This document shows positions 21,350-32,887 of a DNA stretch of 64,000 nt, piece by piece. The stretch covers positions 6,882,001 through 6,946,000 of the forward strand of contig NC_066269.1 of NCBI RefSeq assembly GCF_905404315.1. The letters are read 5' to 3'. How positions within the stretch are numbered: the stretch's first letter is position 1; each line of letters starts with the position of its first letter. This DNA comes from Leptidea sinapis (Eukaryota; Arthropoda; Insecta; Lepidoptera; Pieridae). Made by a program: the position numbers and the translations under genes. Below the pieces are notes generated by a model. It saw only the letters and a program-made list of their open reading frames with translations, searched no databases and was not told the DNA's origin.

Positions 21350-24300
21350 TCACCACCAGGGTTTGGCGGACCAGCCACTGTTCCAGCCTGAGCGGGCACC
21401 CCAGCCTGAGCTAGAACCCCAGCCTGAGCCAGCGCCCCAACCACCCGACGGCCACCCGGAGGAGTACGATGAGTAGGAGGGGTAGATGCGACGAGAGTAG
21501 ACCGGAGATGAGTAGACCACAGGCGAGCCCCACCCGCTGTTCCATCCGTTGTTCCAGCCGACTGAAGCAGACGCCATGGCTACGCACGCCGCCACCAAAA
21601 ATACCGCGATCTGGAAATCCGTATATCGTTGTTACTGACACACTTTACATCTATATATTACTAGCGAACCCGACAGATGTCTGTTATAAAAAAAACTGTT
21701 GCGGATTGAATTTCTTTAAATCTCTACTCGGCGAAAGGAATATTTCTACCAAATTTCAAGTCTCAACGCCTTATGGTTCCAGAGATATCGTGATGAGTGA
21801 ATATATACGTGGAAATCTCTTATATATATACAGATAACACTAAAACTAAGGGATTGCTTGTCAGTACATTTATGAAAATTTAATATTAGTTCACAAAATT
21901 CGTCACCTTTTTGCTCTTAATAGTGATTTTAATTATTATAACACTAGAAATAAGGGATTGCTTGTAACTTATTCTAGTAGGCTTCATAAGATGCATCATA
22001 GCTTTAAGGGTAAATGTATACACTTTTATAATAAAGTCCCAGCCACTGTTCAGGCATTATCTAAAAATAAATTTAAATGTTTTATAAAAAAATGGCTCTG
22101 TCGTAAATCCTGCTAAATATCTAAGTGATCGGACAACACTAGATTATTATTATTTTATAGTAATACCAAAAATATAATGCTGGGAGAGTTTCTTGCGCCG
22201 CTTCTCCTCTCTCAGAGTGCTATTTGTTACCGAAGCGGTAGTAGTATCTAGTATATTAGAAATGACATCAAAAAGAAATCTAAAGGAATCAATTTTTAGA
22301 AAATAAATGCCTTTATCTTCTCGTTATTGGTTACTGGTGTTCTCGTTGATATATGATACCGCATCATTACAAGAATTACATAGTGCTGCCGACCTATTAT
22401 CAACGAAATAATACATAGTAAGATACGCATTTTATGGAAAACCTACGTAATGCTAATTCATGTATTTTTGATATAATACGCGATCGGTCAAACTTAGGGC
22501 CTTTTCCTCAACTTCCCCGACTGCTCGGGCAGTACAATGATATGAATAGAAGTCAAAGTCAAAGTCAAATACTTTATTCAAATAGGCTTAAACTAAGCGC
22601 TTCTGAATCGTCACTATAATTTTCTTTGAAATTACTGAATTTACTATATCTTCGTAAAAGTTGAGCAGATCATATAATAGAGTATTTTACAATTACTTAT
22701 ATATAACAAATTAGTTTGTAAGGTCCTGCATCCAATATATGAGTCGTGTTTAAATAATATAAATTATTTCATGAAAAGTAATAAAGAATTATATGTATAT
22801 ATATAAATTATCGTATATTGGATGCAACTACCTATAGAGCTTGAATTCATTGTTTGTGTATCTGTGTATAATTTAAACGTAAACTACGGAAATATCCCAA
22901 TTAATCAAATTTTTAATCTGATAATTGAAATCGTATATAGCTTAAAGTCTGTAATCAACTTTAAATTGTTATTAAATTTTAATAATATTAGTTAATAGTT
23001 AGTAATAATATCTAGGTAATGTTAATATTTGTTATAACAGCAACTACGAATGTTGTGTTCATCTGTTATTGCTACTCGCATCAGTGATTTAATTTCTTAG
23101 ATTTATTATGTAACTAGCTTTTACCCGCGATTTCGCCCGCGTGGAATAGTTATTTGGGGAGCATTCTTTTATTTTTGTACCAAATATAATGAAAATTGAA
23201 TTCATACGAACTTTCGTCCCCCATTTTCATCCGCATACAGGCCGAAATTTCAAAAACGCCAGACAAAATATTTATTTATTTCTTATCAAGTGTCTTAGTG
23301 TACTAACTATGCATAGTTTAATGGTGTCATCTTTGATAATGAATAACTTCCACCCCCAATTCCAACCCCTCAAAAACTCTTCTTCACGATAAAAGGTAGT
23401 CTATCTCCGTACTAAATTTGAACAAAATTGTTTCAGTTGTTTAGGCGTGAAAGCGTAACAAACAACCTTACGTTCACATTAATAATATTAGTAGGGATTG
23501 TAATATGAGTGTACTCTGTAATATGAGTGTATCATTAAGAATAAACCAATAATAACCTCCATGTCTTATTAAGGGCAGAGGGATCTTCAACTCTTGAAGA
23601 TTTATTAATTGAAAAATATATCTATTCATAGAAATAAAATACAGAATTATAGAGTTCTATGTTCGGTTGCAGTAGTTAGTTCAAACAAATTAAACCAAAT
23701 TTGAAAGCGCCGCATTAAAAAAAAATATACTTATAAAATACGTCTAGACCGGTCGTTGTGAATGTGTTTTTGGGGGTATTCGGCAGTGGACGCTTTCTTT
23801 CTGATGATGACATAGTGATTACGTTTTACAAAATTATTGAGGTTGACAGTTGACTTCTATTTTGAGAAATTCACGAACACTAACACAAAGTGACATACAA
23901 ATCGCGAGTGTAAGACGTAGCTTGTCACGCACACTAAAGTAATAATCCTGGCCTGTTTTCATCAGTTGTCTAGCAGCAAGAGGCTCTATCTAGGCGTATC
24001 AATTATCTAAGGTACTAAAGTTTTATTGAAACTACTTGGATTCTCTAGCTCAAGTATTCGTTATTTTGGAAACGTTATAGCAACGGCATGCTGCAGTTTC
24101 GGTGTATACTACTACGCCAAGGTGGGCGTACTCGAGCCAGTCTCGAACAATGTGTGACGTTGACGTGCCACAATATCTTCTGTTAAACTTTGCTTATAAT
24201 TGAAACTAGAATGACGGGTTGCGTAGTAAAACTTTGTTAAAATAATACTACAAGAAATAAGAAAGACACTGGGATCACATATCATCAGTAAGTATTTTGT

Positions 24301-25156
24301 ATTTTATTAATTTCTATGTAAAATAACACGAAGCGTATGTTACAAAATTTGATAAATGCCATTTAGGTACACAAAGCTGCCGTAATAAAGAAGCTTTTGT
24401 TCTTAGGTAGTGCGGTATCTATTTGGAGTGCAGCGGAAACCAATCCTTAATCTAAGACCGTAACTTATCAATATCGTATTAATCAATCTGGACATTAACT
24501 ATTTCAAGACAAATTTAGAACGGCACAGAAAGTTGAAACTTATCGAAAGCTAAATTTACTGATCGGCTTCGACGCAAAGTGCAGCCACTCACTGTTTCGT
24601 AAATAATGCAACACGGCGGGCTCACCTTGTCAGTGTGACAATAATTATTAATATTAAAATAAAACATTCGTAATCCAATGGAAAGTTAATACTGTCTCAG
24701 ACGACTCTCGCAGAAAATGCTCCCAATAACTTGTCGCAATTATTTTGCAACATTTCTATCTTTTTTATGCAATCCGGTGCACAATTAGTGCAATATCAGT
24801 GAATATTTGAAGGTTTTTTTATGAAAATAATTGATACGCCCTGCCCATTACATTGCAGTGCCGCCCAGGATTCTTGAAAAACCTTAAAAATTCTGAGCGG
24901 CACTACAACTGCGCTCGTCACCTTGAGACCTAAGATGTTAAGTCTCATTTGCCCAGTAATTTAACTAGCTACGGCGCCCTTCAGACCGAAACACAGTAAT
25001 GCCTACACATTACTGCTTCACGGCACAAAATGGCTCCGTTGTGGTACCCATAATCTAGCCGGCATCCTGTGCAAAGGAGCCTTCCACTGATACAAAATTT
25101 ATAATAATAATATAATAAAAAAGTTTATTATAAATAAAACTTACAAAGTATTTCAT
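21350..25156 (-). CDS. Small secreted Gly/Trp/Ser-rich peptide, cuticular-like, two exons
   Basis: Exon 1 is 25145-25156, coding MKYF, with donor GTAAGT. Exon 2 is 21350-21610, after acceptor TTTCCAG, phase 0, stop TGA. The product is 90 aa. Residues 1-20 (MKYFIAVFLVAAC..SAS) form a signal peptide. The mature part is a mix of GW, GS and SGW motifs (GWNNGWNSGWGS, SSGWGARSGW) with a Tyr/Ser-rich centre (YPSYSSYSSG) and ends KPWW, with no cysteine in the mature chain. The joined exons give a clean signal peptide where exon 2 alone has none, which supports the model. The 3.5-kb intron holds at least six repeats. Secreted structural (cuticle) or small Gly-rich peptide; the family is not identified. 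Unlike its neighbours it has no Lys-Arg site after the signal. Confidence 0.8.
21661..21833 (-). mobile_element. Helitron-like element (antisense, in intron)
   Basis: CTAGCGAACCCGACAGATGTCTG at the left is the complement of a 3' end of the GACAGACGTTGTTC type. The body (CTCTACTCGGCGAAAGGAATA, ATGGTTCCAGAGATATCGTGATGAGTGA) matches 55260-55350. Confidence 0.6.
21840..22325 (+). pseudogene. LINE 3' end with RT C-terminus, family E
   Basis: An open stretch ends at TAA 22114-22116 and reads NTRNKGLLVTYSSRLHK, FKGKCIHFYNKVP, FKCFIKKWLCRKSC: the usual C-terminal tail of an insect non-LTR RT. It is followed by a 3' UTR (CTGGGAGAGTTTCTTGCGCCGCTTC, ACCGAAGCGGTAGTAGTATC) and the tail AAAATAAATGCCTTT. 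A short AAGGGATTGCTTGT block is duplicated (21851 and 21953). The rest of the RT is absent. Confidence 0.7.
22549..22870 (-). mobile_element. LINE 3' UTR, family C (antisense, in intron)
   Basis: AGTCAAAGTCAAATACTTTATTCAAATAGGCTTAA, then TGCATCCAATATATGAGTCGTG and a GAGCTTGAATTCATTGTTTGTG block. The same order is seen at 56241-56630; the complement of the tail is at 52545-52730. Confidence 0.65.
23114..23498 (-). mobile_element. Helitron-like repeat (antisense, in intron)
   Basis: Starts CTAGCTTTTACCCGCGATTTCGCCCGCG and ends AATAATATTAGTAGGGA: in sense orientation a 5' TCCCTACTAATATTATT and a 3' CGGGTAAAAGCTAG. This layout is widespread in lepidopteran genomes. Confidence 0.7.
23840..24015 (+). 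mobile_element. MITE-like repeat, family B (in intron)
   Basis: Core GAGGTTGACAGTTGAC..CGCGAGTGTAAGACGTAGC..CCTGGCCTGTTTTCATC and right end CAATTATCTAAGG; left terminus missing. Confidence 0.6.
24818..25095 (-). mobile_element. SINE-like repeat, family A (antisense, in intron)
   Basis: TTTTTTTATGAAAATAATTGATACGCC to AGGAGCCTTCCACTG; nearly complete. It ends about 50 bp from the splice donor of exon 1 (25144). Confidence 0.75.
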
Positions 25157-25219
25157 GTTGCAGTTGTCCTGTCTGAAGACCACGCTGATACTGTGTGCTT
25201 TATCAGGTGCATCTTCATG

Positions 25220-25227
25220 TTTATATA
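25220..25227 (-). promoter_or_regulatory. TATA box of the second cuticular-like gene
   Basis: TATATAAA on the minus strand, 64-71 bp upstream of the ATG at 25156. Confidence 0.65.
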
Positions 25228-25499
25228 CTGCAGGATTGGTGTAGACATCACGTGGTCTTCCAAGTCCAATAACACTAGAATATTGATCAATTATTCAATA
25301 TGTTTACGATGTTCTAGAGTCTGCTCTCCGATGTCGAGGACATGCCTCTCCAAAAAGGAATCTAAGTCTAAACAAGTCAGTCGACGCCGTAGAATCGGAC
25401 GCGGACATTGTTGTACAAACTTTTGTTGATACAGTAAACAACAAACGCAATTGTTTACTATCATCGTAATTAGGTTTAAAAAGAATTAAACTCATCATT

Positions 25500-26270
25500 A
25501 TAAGCTGAGTGTACTTTTCGTAATGTGTGCTTGAAGTCTTAAGAAATGTAAGATTTTCATTAATTATTATTTATACTTAAGAAATGAGATGAAATTTATT
25601 TATTCGTATGAGTAACATAGTTCTTAACAATTGGTAGATGCACAGTGCAATTCGTCAATAAATTGGCATACAAATATTTGATTATCAGATTTACAATGAA
25701 CGTCATTAATCACATGACAAACCTATTATTAAAGAATAAAATATAAAATAAATATTAGTTTGTAGGTACCACTTTTAAATAATTACTTTTTAAAATTAAT
25801 ATTTTTGGCTAAAGAATTCTTTTAAACTATATAAACATTTATCTATTAGCCATAATTTTTTATGCATTATTGTTTTAGGCATCTCTCTAACACTTTTTAG
25901 AAGGTGTTTAAAGACCTTAATACACATAACATTTGCGTTATTTTGATGAAGTGCTGTTCTACAGTATGGCAACAAAAGGCAAGTTGGATCTCTTAATCCG
26001 AGTTGTAAAATAATATTTAATGATAAATAAAGGATTCTAGGATGTTATTTTTTAAATTTAAGTCGATAAATAAGAAAGTCAATGATATTTTGATTTGGTT
26101 GCATAAATTAAGGAGCCAATTGACAAGTTTATATAAACATGCAATGTGGTTTTCTTTAGTTGCCATTAATGTTATATATTAATATTTTTCCAGCTTTATT
26201 CGAGTTATAAAATGCAATATATTCTAAAGGGTCAACGAACCGCTATTTGAAAAGAGCCGTTAATTTTACG
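25500..26270. other. AT-rich spacer
   Basis: No gene recognised; a weak LINE-like AT-rich 3' UTR character near 25580-26060, without a confirming second copy. Confidence 0.35.
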
Positions 26271-26276
26271 TAATTA

Positions 26277-26748
26277 CTAGCTGACCCAGCAAAGTTGTAT
26301 TGCCGATATTAAAATCGCAATACAAAAGTAACTGTTTGTGTAACCTTAAAGGCCGGCAACGCTCTTGTGATTCCTCTGGTGTTGCAAGAGAATGTGGGCG
26401 GCGGTGATCACTTAACACCAGGTGACCCGTATGCTCGTTTGTCCTCCTATTCCATAAAAAAAAAAAAAAAAAAAAAAAAACTGTTGATCGTAGATGAGTC
26501 AAAATTTGAAGTTGTATGTATTTTTTAATGCTGACTCATAATCAAATAAATTTAAAAAAAGTGAAAAAATAATAAAAAATAAAAATTTGGCGTGGACCAC
26601 CCTTAACATTTAGGGGGATGAAAAAGAAATGTTGTCCGATTCTCAGACCCACCCAATATGCACTCAAAATTTCATGAGAATCGGTCAAGCCGTTTCGAAG
26701 GAGTTTAACTACAAACATGTCGCGGACATGAGAATTTTATATATTAGA
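26277..26748 (-). mobile_element. Helitron-like element split by a retrotransposon tail
   Basis: Antisense copy of the 40206-40544 element: CTAGCTGACCCAGCAAAGTTG at the left, TTTATATATTAGA at the right, and GAATCGGTCAAGCCGTTTCG inside. Interrupted at 26337-26478 by a CR1-like 3' tail. Confidence 0.8.
26337..26478 (+). mobile_element. CR1/Jockey-like 3' tail insertion with target-site duplication
   Basis: About 120 bp of the CR1-like 3' terminus (AAAGGCCGGCAACGCTC..TCCTATTCCAT) plus a long A-run. Flanked by AACTGTT at 26330-26336 and again at 26479-26485; the uninterrupted Helitron at 40.5 kb has a single ACTGTT there. Confidence 0.85.
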
Positions 26749-26969
26749 TAATAATACTGTTCGAACGAATGGCTAACTTCAATTGCCAAAAGTGAAATTT
26801 TAATCAGTCGATGTATTTATTATTAACATATTTAGAGATATGGTGTTGATGTTACTTAGGACTATGTAAGTGAATAAGTAGGGTAATCATAATAATTTAA
26901 AGAAAACATTCATGAAATAAAAGGCAGAATCTTCTACCCCTTGAGAAACCCCTTTTTTTAGTATTTTCT

Positions 26970-27145
26970 TTTATTAACGCGAGTGTTACACATTTAAATA
27001 AAATACGTTTTAAATACGTCAGTCCAGCTGAAAGGGACACGAAACGTCGGGTTAACTAAAATAATAATAAAAATTTAACTTTTACGCAAAATGTAATGTA
27101 AAACACAGTTACAATTAGGTAGACGCATTTTAATCCTGTTAAAAG
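26970..27145 (+). mobile_element. Family J MITE, diverged
   Basis: GAAACGTCGGGTTAACTAAAATAAT and ATTTAACTTTTACGCAAAATG match 8045-8110; right end GCATTTTAATCCTGTTAAAAG. Confidence 0.55.
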
Positions 27146-27167
27146 TGTTTTTCAAATATTAATACCA

Positions 27168-27487
27168 GTGGGAGGCTCCTTTTCACAGGATGACGCACGG
27201 CTGGTTTATGGGTACCACAATGGCACCGTGATATATCTGCCGTGAAACAGTAATGTGAAAACATTACTGTGTTTCGGAATGAAGGGCGCCGTAGCTAGTG
27301 AAATCACTGGGCAAATGAGACTTAACATCTTATGTCTCAAGGTGTCGAGCGCAATTGTAGTGGCGCTCAGAATTTTTCGTTTTTTTTTTAAATCCTGAGC
27401 GGCACTATATTGTAATGGGCAGGGCGTTCCAATTACCATCAACTGAAGGTCCCGCTCGTCTCGTCCCTTATTTTCATTGAAAAAAAT
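27168..27487 (+). mobile_element. SINE-like repeat, family A
   Basis: GTGGGAGGCTCCTTTTCACAGG to GTCTCGTCCCTTATTTTCATTGAAAAA; complete. Confidence 0.75.
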
Positions 27488-27854
27488 ATCAAATTGTTCC
27501 GCATTCTGCTCATTAGCCGCTGTGGCAGACAGGTGATGGGATCAGGGATGTTCTTGAATGATTAATCTTGTTATAACTACGATTAATCACATAATGTACT
27601 ACAAGTTAATTATGAAGTGTCCTTGGTTCACAATGTGTCGTATCTTCAGTCCGCGTGATGGATGACTTATAAAATATCATCGTCATTGTAGTCGCTAAGT
27701 ATTAAATCATTTACACGAATATATTTCCAACGCACCTGAAACCAAAGAATATAGTTATTTTTTATAATCTCCACTTTATTTTTTACAATTAATTTCTTAT
27801 TTAAATGTAGATAATTGTACTAAACATCCTGACAAATCTTTTGTGAGAATCTCC

Positions 27855-29045
27855 TTAGAGGATGACGAGGGATCACACAGAATCAGAAGCGACTCACAAC
27901 CCCCCACTTCTAGCAAACATTTTCTCTGAAAATGACAATGGCGATACCATAGATAAACTTTGTTACGGAGGCTTACAAGGCATCACATAGAATCAGGGGA
28001 CACTCACATCCCCGCACTTCTAGGAATCATTTTCTCACAAAATGACAATGGCGATACTATAGATATCCTTTCTTACGGAGGCTTACAAGGCATCACATAG
28101 AATCAGGGGACACTCACATCCCCGCACTTCTAGCAAATATTTTCTCTCGAAATGACAATGGCGATACCATAGATAAACTTTGTTACGGAGGCTTACAAGG
28201 CATCACATAGAATCAGGGGACACTCACATCCCCGCACTTCTAGGAATCATTTTCTCACAAAATGACAATGGCGATACTATAGATATCCTTTCTTACGGAG
28301 GCTTACAAGGCATCACATAGAATCAGGGGACACTCACATCCCCGCACTTCTAGCAAATATTTTCTCTCGAAATGACAATGGCGATACCATACATAAACTT
28401 TGTTACGGATGCTTACACGGCATCACATAGAATCAGGGGACACTCACATCCCCGCACTTCTAGGAATCATTTTCTCACAAAATGACAATGGCGATACCAT
28501 AGATATCCTTTCTTACGGAGGCTTACAAGGCATCACATAGAATCAGGGGACACTCACATCCCCGCACTTCTAGCAAATATTTTTTCTCGAAATGACATAG
28601 GCGATACCATACATAAACTTTGTTACGGATGCTTACACGGCATCACATAGAATCAGGGGACACTCACATCCCCGCACTTCTAGCAAATATTTTTTCTCGA
28701 AATGACATAGGCGATACCATACATAAACTTTGTTACGGATGCTTACACGGCATCACATAGAATCAGGGGACACTCACATCCCCGCACTTCTAGCAAATAT
28801 TTTTTCTCGAAATGACATAGGCGATACCATACATAAACTTTGTTACGGATGCTTACACGGCATCACATAGAATCAGGGGACACTCACATCCCCGCACTTC
28901 TAGCAAACATTTTCTCTCAAAATGACAGTGGCGATACCATAGATATCCTTTGTTATGGAGGCTTACAAGGCATCACACAGAATCAGGGGCCATTCACATC
29001 CCCGCAGTTGTACCAAATATTTTCTCGCAAAATGGTGAGACCGTA
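27855..29045. repeat. Eleven-copy 110-bp tandem array with two alternating unit types
   Basis: CATCACATAGAATCAGGGGA (or GATCACACAG in the first unit) starts at 27871, 27981, 28091, 28201, 28311, 28421, 28531, 28641, 28751, 28861 and 28971: a constant 110-bp period. Type A units carry TAGCAAA..TTTTCTC and ATAAACTTTGTTACGGA; type B units carry TAGGAATCATTTTCTCAC and ATATCCTTTCTTACGGA. Order: A B A B A' B A'' A'' A'' then a hybrid and a partial unit. A'' units share further changes (ATTTTTTCTCG, GACATAGGCG, GATGCTTACACGG). The period is not a multiple of three and no long frame runs through, so it is non-coding satellite or minisatellite DNA. Confidence 0.95.
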
Positions 29046-29281
29046 GCTGATATAATCGTAAATTTCATCAGTTAGGTGTTAGGGGTGAAAGAGGACATTT
29101 CGATTTGGTGTAGTTGATTAATTTTTATATTAAGATCTTATTCACTTATCGAAATATGAACCGCACGAGATATAAAGTGGCGTATTTCGTATATTTGTGG
29201 ATCAGAATATATCTAGGTACTAACATTTTCTGATGATGGTGTAGATGCTGATGTTGATTTCGTAAATGAAACATTTATACT

Positions 29282-29552
29282 TTTTTTTTATGAAAAATCT
29301 AGTGTTGAGTGATCATCGCCGCCCACATTCTCTTGCAACACCATAAGAAACACAGGAGCGCTGCCGGCCTTTAAGGAAGGTATACGCACTTTTTTTAAAG
29401 GTACCCATGTCGTATCGTCTCGGAAAACAAAGAAGCTCATTCTATAGCTTTGTAGTACGTGGAAGAAAGCTCGTTAAAATCCGCACTGTGGAGGACCGCC
29501 ACACATCCAGATGGTGGGGATGATATCCTAATTTGTGGCGTGTCGAGCGAAA
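29282..29552 (-). mobile_element. CR1/Jockey-like 3' end (antisense)
   Basis: The complement of 5515-5790 of the long copy, with A-run complement TTTTTTTT at 29282-29290, GTGATCATCGCCGCCCAC, and RT C-terminal sequence up to about 29552 (CCACACATCCAGATGGTGGGG). A decayed plus-strand tail resembling the same family (GTGATCACTTATCACCAG) is at 29700-29750. Confidence 0.75.
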
Positions 29553-29759
29553 TTCAAATTGCGGAATTACTTGACACCCGCTTTGTATCCAGGACTATTC
29601 AACATTCCTTAGCCTTCGAAGCCTTCAAAAAATGCTCGTGTATCGATGACACAACCGTCAATTTCCCGCGATTCTTAATTACAGAACGCATTGGCTAAAG
29701 TGATCACTTATCACCAGCTTTTCCGTATGTCCTCATTTATAATAAAAAATCAATACATC

Positions 29760-31645
29760 ACTTAATATCACCTCAATGTAAGTCAGAATTAATAAATTCA
29801 TATAATGTAATATAAATATTAATTTCTTAAGAATTACATCCAAAACAAACAACATAAAATATACAAAAGCATGCTATTAAAATTCTATGAATGAATTAAA
29901 TATTATAATAGAAACTATACCAAGGTGAATTAATCAAATGATCTGAACATAACAATAAAATGACGCTAATACGGAGATTCTCCACATTATGTTTATATCA
30001 TCTTATATCGCTAATAAAATATTTTTATATTTGTTATAATATAACCTTCTTGTATAATAGCGGAGGCCATAGGCAGCTCTCTCCTCGAACTACCAATACA
30101 AGATAGATAAAGTCACTTTTATACCCAATCTTTCTTATTAATTAACGCAACGAAAAGTTACTCCAAGTTTAAAATTACTTACTCCCTGTCATGTAATTCT
30201 GTAGTGAAAAACGTATCTTACCTTTACTGACTTAAACACTGTGTTATTACAAAAGAAACCGTGCGGTGTCGTGGGACACAGGAAAAAAACACTAAAAAAA
30301 TGGACAGTTTCCTATGAATTCCACTATCTAAAATAAAAATAAAAGTGTGTGTATACTTATATATGCACGCAAGAAGTTATACTTCTTTGGCTTAAAAAAT
30401 AAATCCTGAAAATTATTTATTCGTCGTGCTATTCTACGTTTGAGGAAAGAACAATATTGTAAGAATTGTGCGATAAATTGTTGAATATTAACGAATACGG
30501 CTGTATTGGCTTGAACCCTTTGCCTGTCCTAATGATGGACGAAGAAACCAAAAGAAATAATTAATGTCGCAAACGTCAGAAAATTTCTGAAAACTTTTAT
30601 AGTTAGATGTCGTTATGCGCATGCAACGTAATAGTCAAAGAAATTTATCTTCAATAACATCTAAAAGGTACACATCATTTACATGTTTTGCTTTTATGTC
30701 AATGTTATTTTGCAGTTATAAACCTATTTAAATATTCGTTTATTGTATTTTGGTTTGGTTTGGCCTTGTTGCCAATGCTCTAAATAAATAAAATAAACAA
30801 TCAAATTAATTTGTCAGAAATGTGTCAAATGTCAATAATTGTTACTTGTCAGTTATTTATATATAAATAATAATAATCTTACGTTCCGGACGTTTTTTCC
30901 CGGTTAGGGTACCCCTCCGCATCGTTCCCATAAGGAACTTCGTTCCAAAATTTATAGATGTGTCGAACACTTGTTTTAAAAAAGTTGTATTACAAATCAG
31001 TGTCTTTCTGTTGTTTAGCGTTATTCTTTAGACATTGCTTATACATATTTAAACACGATTCGAAGTGTGTCTAACAGATTTTGATTTTATGATGACAGAT
31101 AGATGACAACTGACAATATAGCGTTTCGTTCCTTTAATTGTTTCTGTACACTTTAGTTTATGTTGTGTTTAACGACGTTTTAGTTAAACACCGTTTTGTA
31201 ATATAAAAAAGATAAACGCAATTTTAGACATCGTTATTGTCAGGTCACTGGCGTTATTATAGTTAGGTCACTGTCAAACAAAACACGTGTCTAAGCCATG
31301 TTTAAATATTTTTTTTAATTACACCAAATTCGTTTTAAATTGGGAATAACTTTACTTCGAGTTTATTCATAGCACAGAATATGGTTCAATATGAACCTAT
31401 TATCTATTTCATCATCACAATTTAATCATGCCTGTCTATTCGTACTTGTCGGGCTTCTATCACTTTCTCTTTCTTCCAAGCTAATTCTTTCATACAGGAT
31501 CTCTTTTTCTTAGTACTCTACCTTCCCCTAGTGGAAACATTACCGATCTGTTATAAAATATCCAAACCACTCTTTATATTATAACAGATACTGTACATCA
31601 AATTCTTCCATCTTTTGGCGTTTTCATATTTTAATTTTTTAGTCT
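29760..31645. other. AT-rich spacer with scattered repeat fragments
   Basis: No gene recognised. GCAACGAAAAGTTACTCC at about 30148 is the inverse of GGAGTAACTTTCCGTTGCG at about 33965, so a LINE fragment is likely. At 30880-30960 a GC-richer block (TTACGTTCCGGACG, GGGTACCCCTCCGCATCG, AAGGAACTTCGTTCC) resembles a dispersed lepidopteran repeat, but there is no second copy here. Confidence 0.4.
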
Positions 31646-31745
31646 TATCTTTCCTTAGATCATTTATATGTCTAGACAGACTGCGACAGCTGTAAATATA
31701 TCGGAACAAATTGAGGTTGACAATAAACCTCTATTTTGAGCAATT

Positions 31746-32300
31746 CAAATTCAAATATATTTACTCAAAATAGGATATAAAATCATCAAAAACTACCACC
31801 CATTCCAAAAGTATGCCTCTCCTGAGAAGAACGGGCGCAACAAACTCAGCGGGCTTCCTTTTTTTTATAAAAATAAGGTTACAATGTAAAATCGTACAAT
31901 AAAATTTATTATTTAATAGCCTGCGGGCGGTCGCTCTACTCCCAATCTGTGGTATCATTAAGAGAGTAATTTATGTTAGAGTAACCTTTACCACACAAAC
32001 GTTTTTGAACAATTCGTTTGAATTTCGTAATACGTTTATTTTGAACATTTTCTGGGATCTTTTTGTAAAGGCATAAATAACGCCCCACAAAAGACTTACT
32101 AACTCGACTTAGCCGAGTAGTAGGCACTATATGTTTATGTCTGCTCCTGCTGTTAACCCAATGGTTATGACAGTTTCTAGCTAATTCACTTATGTGCCTA
32201 TATACATACATAACATTATCAAGAATATATTAAGAGGCAACAGTTTAGATGTCTATCTCAAAATTTGCTCTCAATGATTTTTTAGAACCTAGGTTATAAA
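31746..32300 (-). pseudogene. LINE 3' part with RT C-terminus, family H, nested
   Basis: On the minus strand a 91-codon frame (32211 to 31936) reads ARNCHNHWVNSRSRHK, LYKKIPENVQN, FKRIVQKRLCGKGYSNINYS and DTTDWE, the standard C-terminal signature of an insect non-LTR RT. It is followed by the 3' UTR and the tail TTTTGAGTAAATATATTTG at 31746-31765. It inserted into a family B MITE. Confidence 0.75.
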
Positions 32301-32313
32301 TGTACGCACACTA

Positions 32314-32443
32314 ACAAATTCAAATTCAAATATTTTTATTCAAAATAGGATGTGACATCACTTATTGAAAGTCAAACACTACCACCCATTCCAAAATGAA
32401 TGCCTCAGACTAGAGAAGAACGGGCGCAACAAACTCATTACAA
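32314..32443 (-). mobile_element. Second LINE tail, family H, nested in the same MITE
   Basis: AAATTCAAATTCAAATATTTTTATTCAAAATAGGATGTGACATC to AGAACGGGCGCAACAAACTCA: the last 130 bp or so of the same LINE family, in the same orientation as the first insertion, about 15 bp of MITE apart. Confidence 0.7.
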
Positions 32444-32789
32444 ACATTAAGTGACATACAAATTGCGAGTGTAAGACGTAGGTTGTCTCGCACACTTAAA
32501 TAATAAACCTGGCCTGTTTTCATCGGTTGTCGTGCAGGAAGAGGCTATAAATAGATGATTTATATATGTTCCCTTAGCTGCATACTTTTCCTACAAATGT
32601 AGATAACTCGATACAGTTTTGCTACATTTCTCGGGGACCTGAAAAAGGGTTGCCCTGAACCATATCATATTAAGTTCTAGATAGTATAACCAGCCATTGT
32701 CCATTACGCCCAGCTATTTACCGTAGGTGGATATATCTACACAGCCTCTTATATGAAGGGTGAATGGAGACATTAAAAGTACCACAGGA

Positions 32790-32830
32790 TATTCTGTGTT
32801 ACTTTCGGTTCGAGTCCCGCATCGTTCATA
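32790..32830 (+). other. Possible tRNA-derived fragment
   Basis: GGTTCGAGTCCCGC at about 32807-32820 resembles a tRNA B box with part of a T arm. No A box or acceptor stem could be folded, so not a tRNA gene. Confidence 0.2.
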
Positions 32831-32887
32831 AAAGAAAATGTTTTCAAGTTTTATTTGTGTATTAAATCCTAGAAGTGAGGGTTATCA

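Larger units (their letters stand above)
31650..32570 (+). mobile_element. MITE-like family B element carrying two LINE insertions
   Basis: Left terminus CCTTAGATCATTTATATGTCTAGACAG at about 31655, core GAGGTTGACAATAAACCTCTATTTTGAGCAATTC to 31745; then LINE sequence to about 32300; MITE CGCACACTAAC near 32303-32313; a second LINE tail to about 32440; then MITE TTAAGTGACATACAAATTGCGAG to the right end near 32568. Confidence 0.75.

Noticed and set aside
27855..29045. CRISPR array
   Set aside because: Units are contiguous 110-bp repeats with no spacers, and the genome is eukaryotic.
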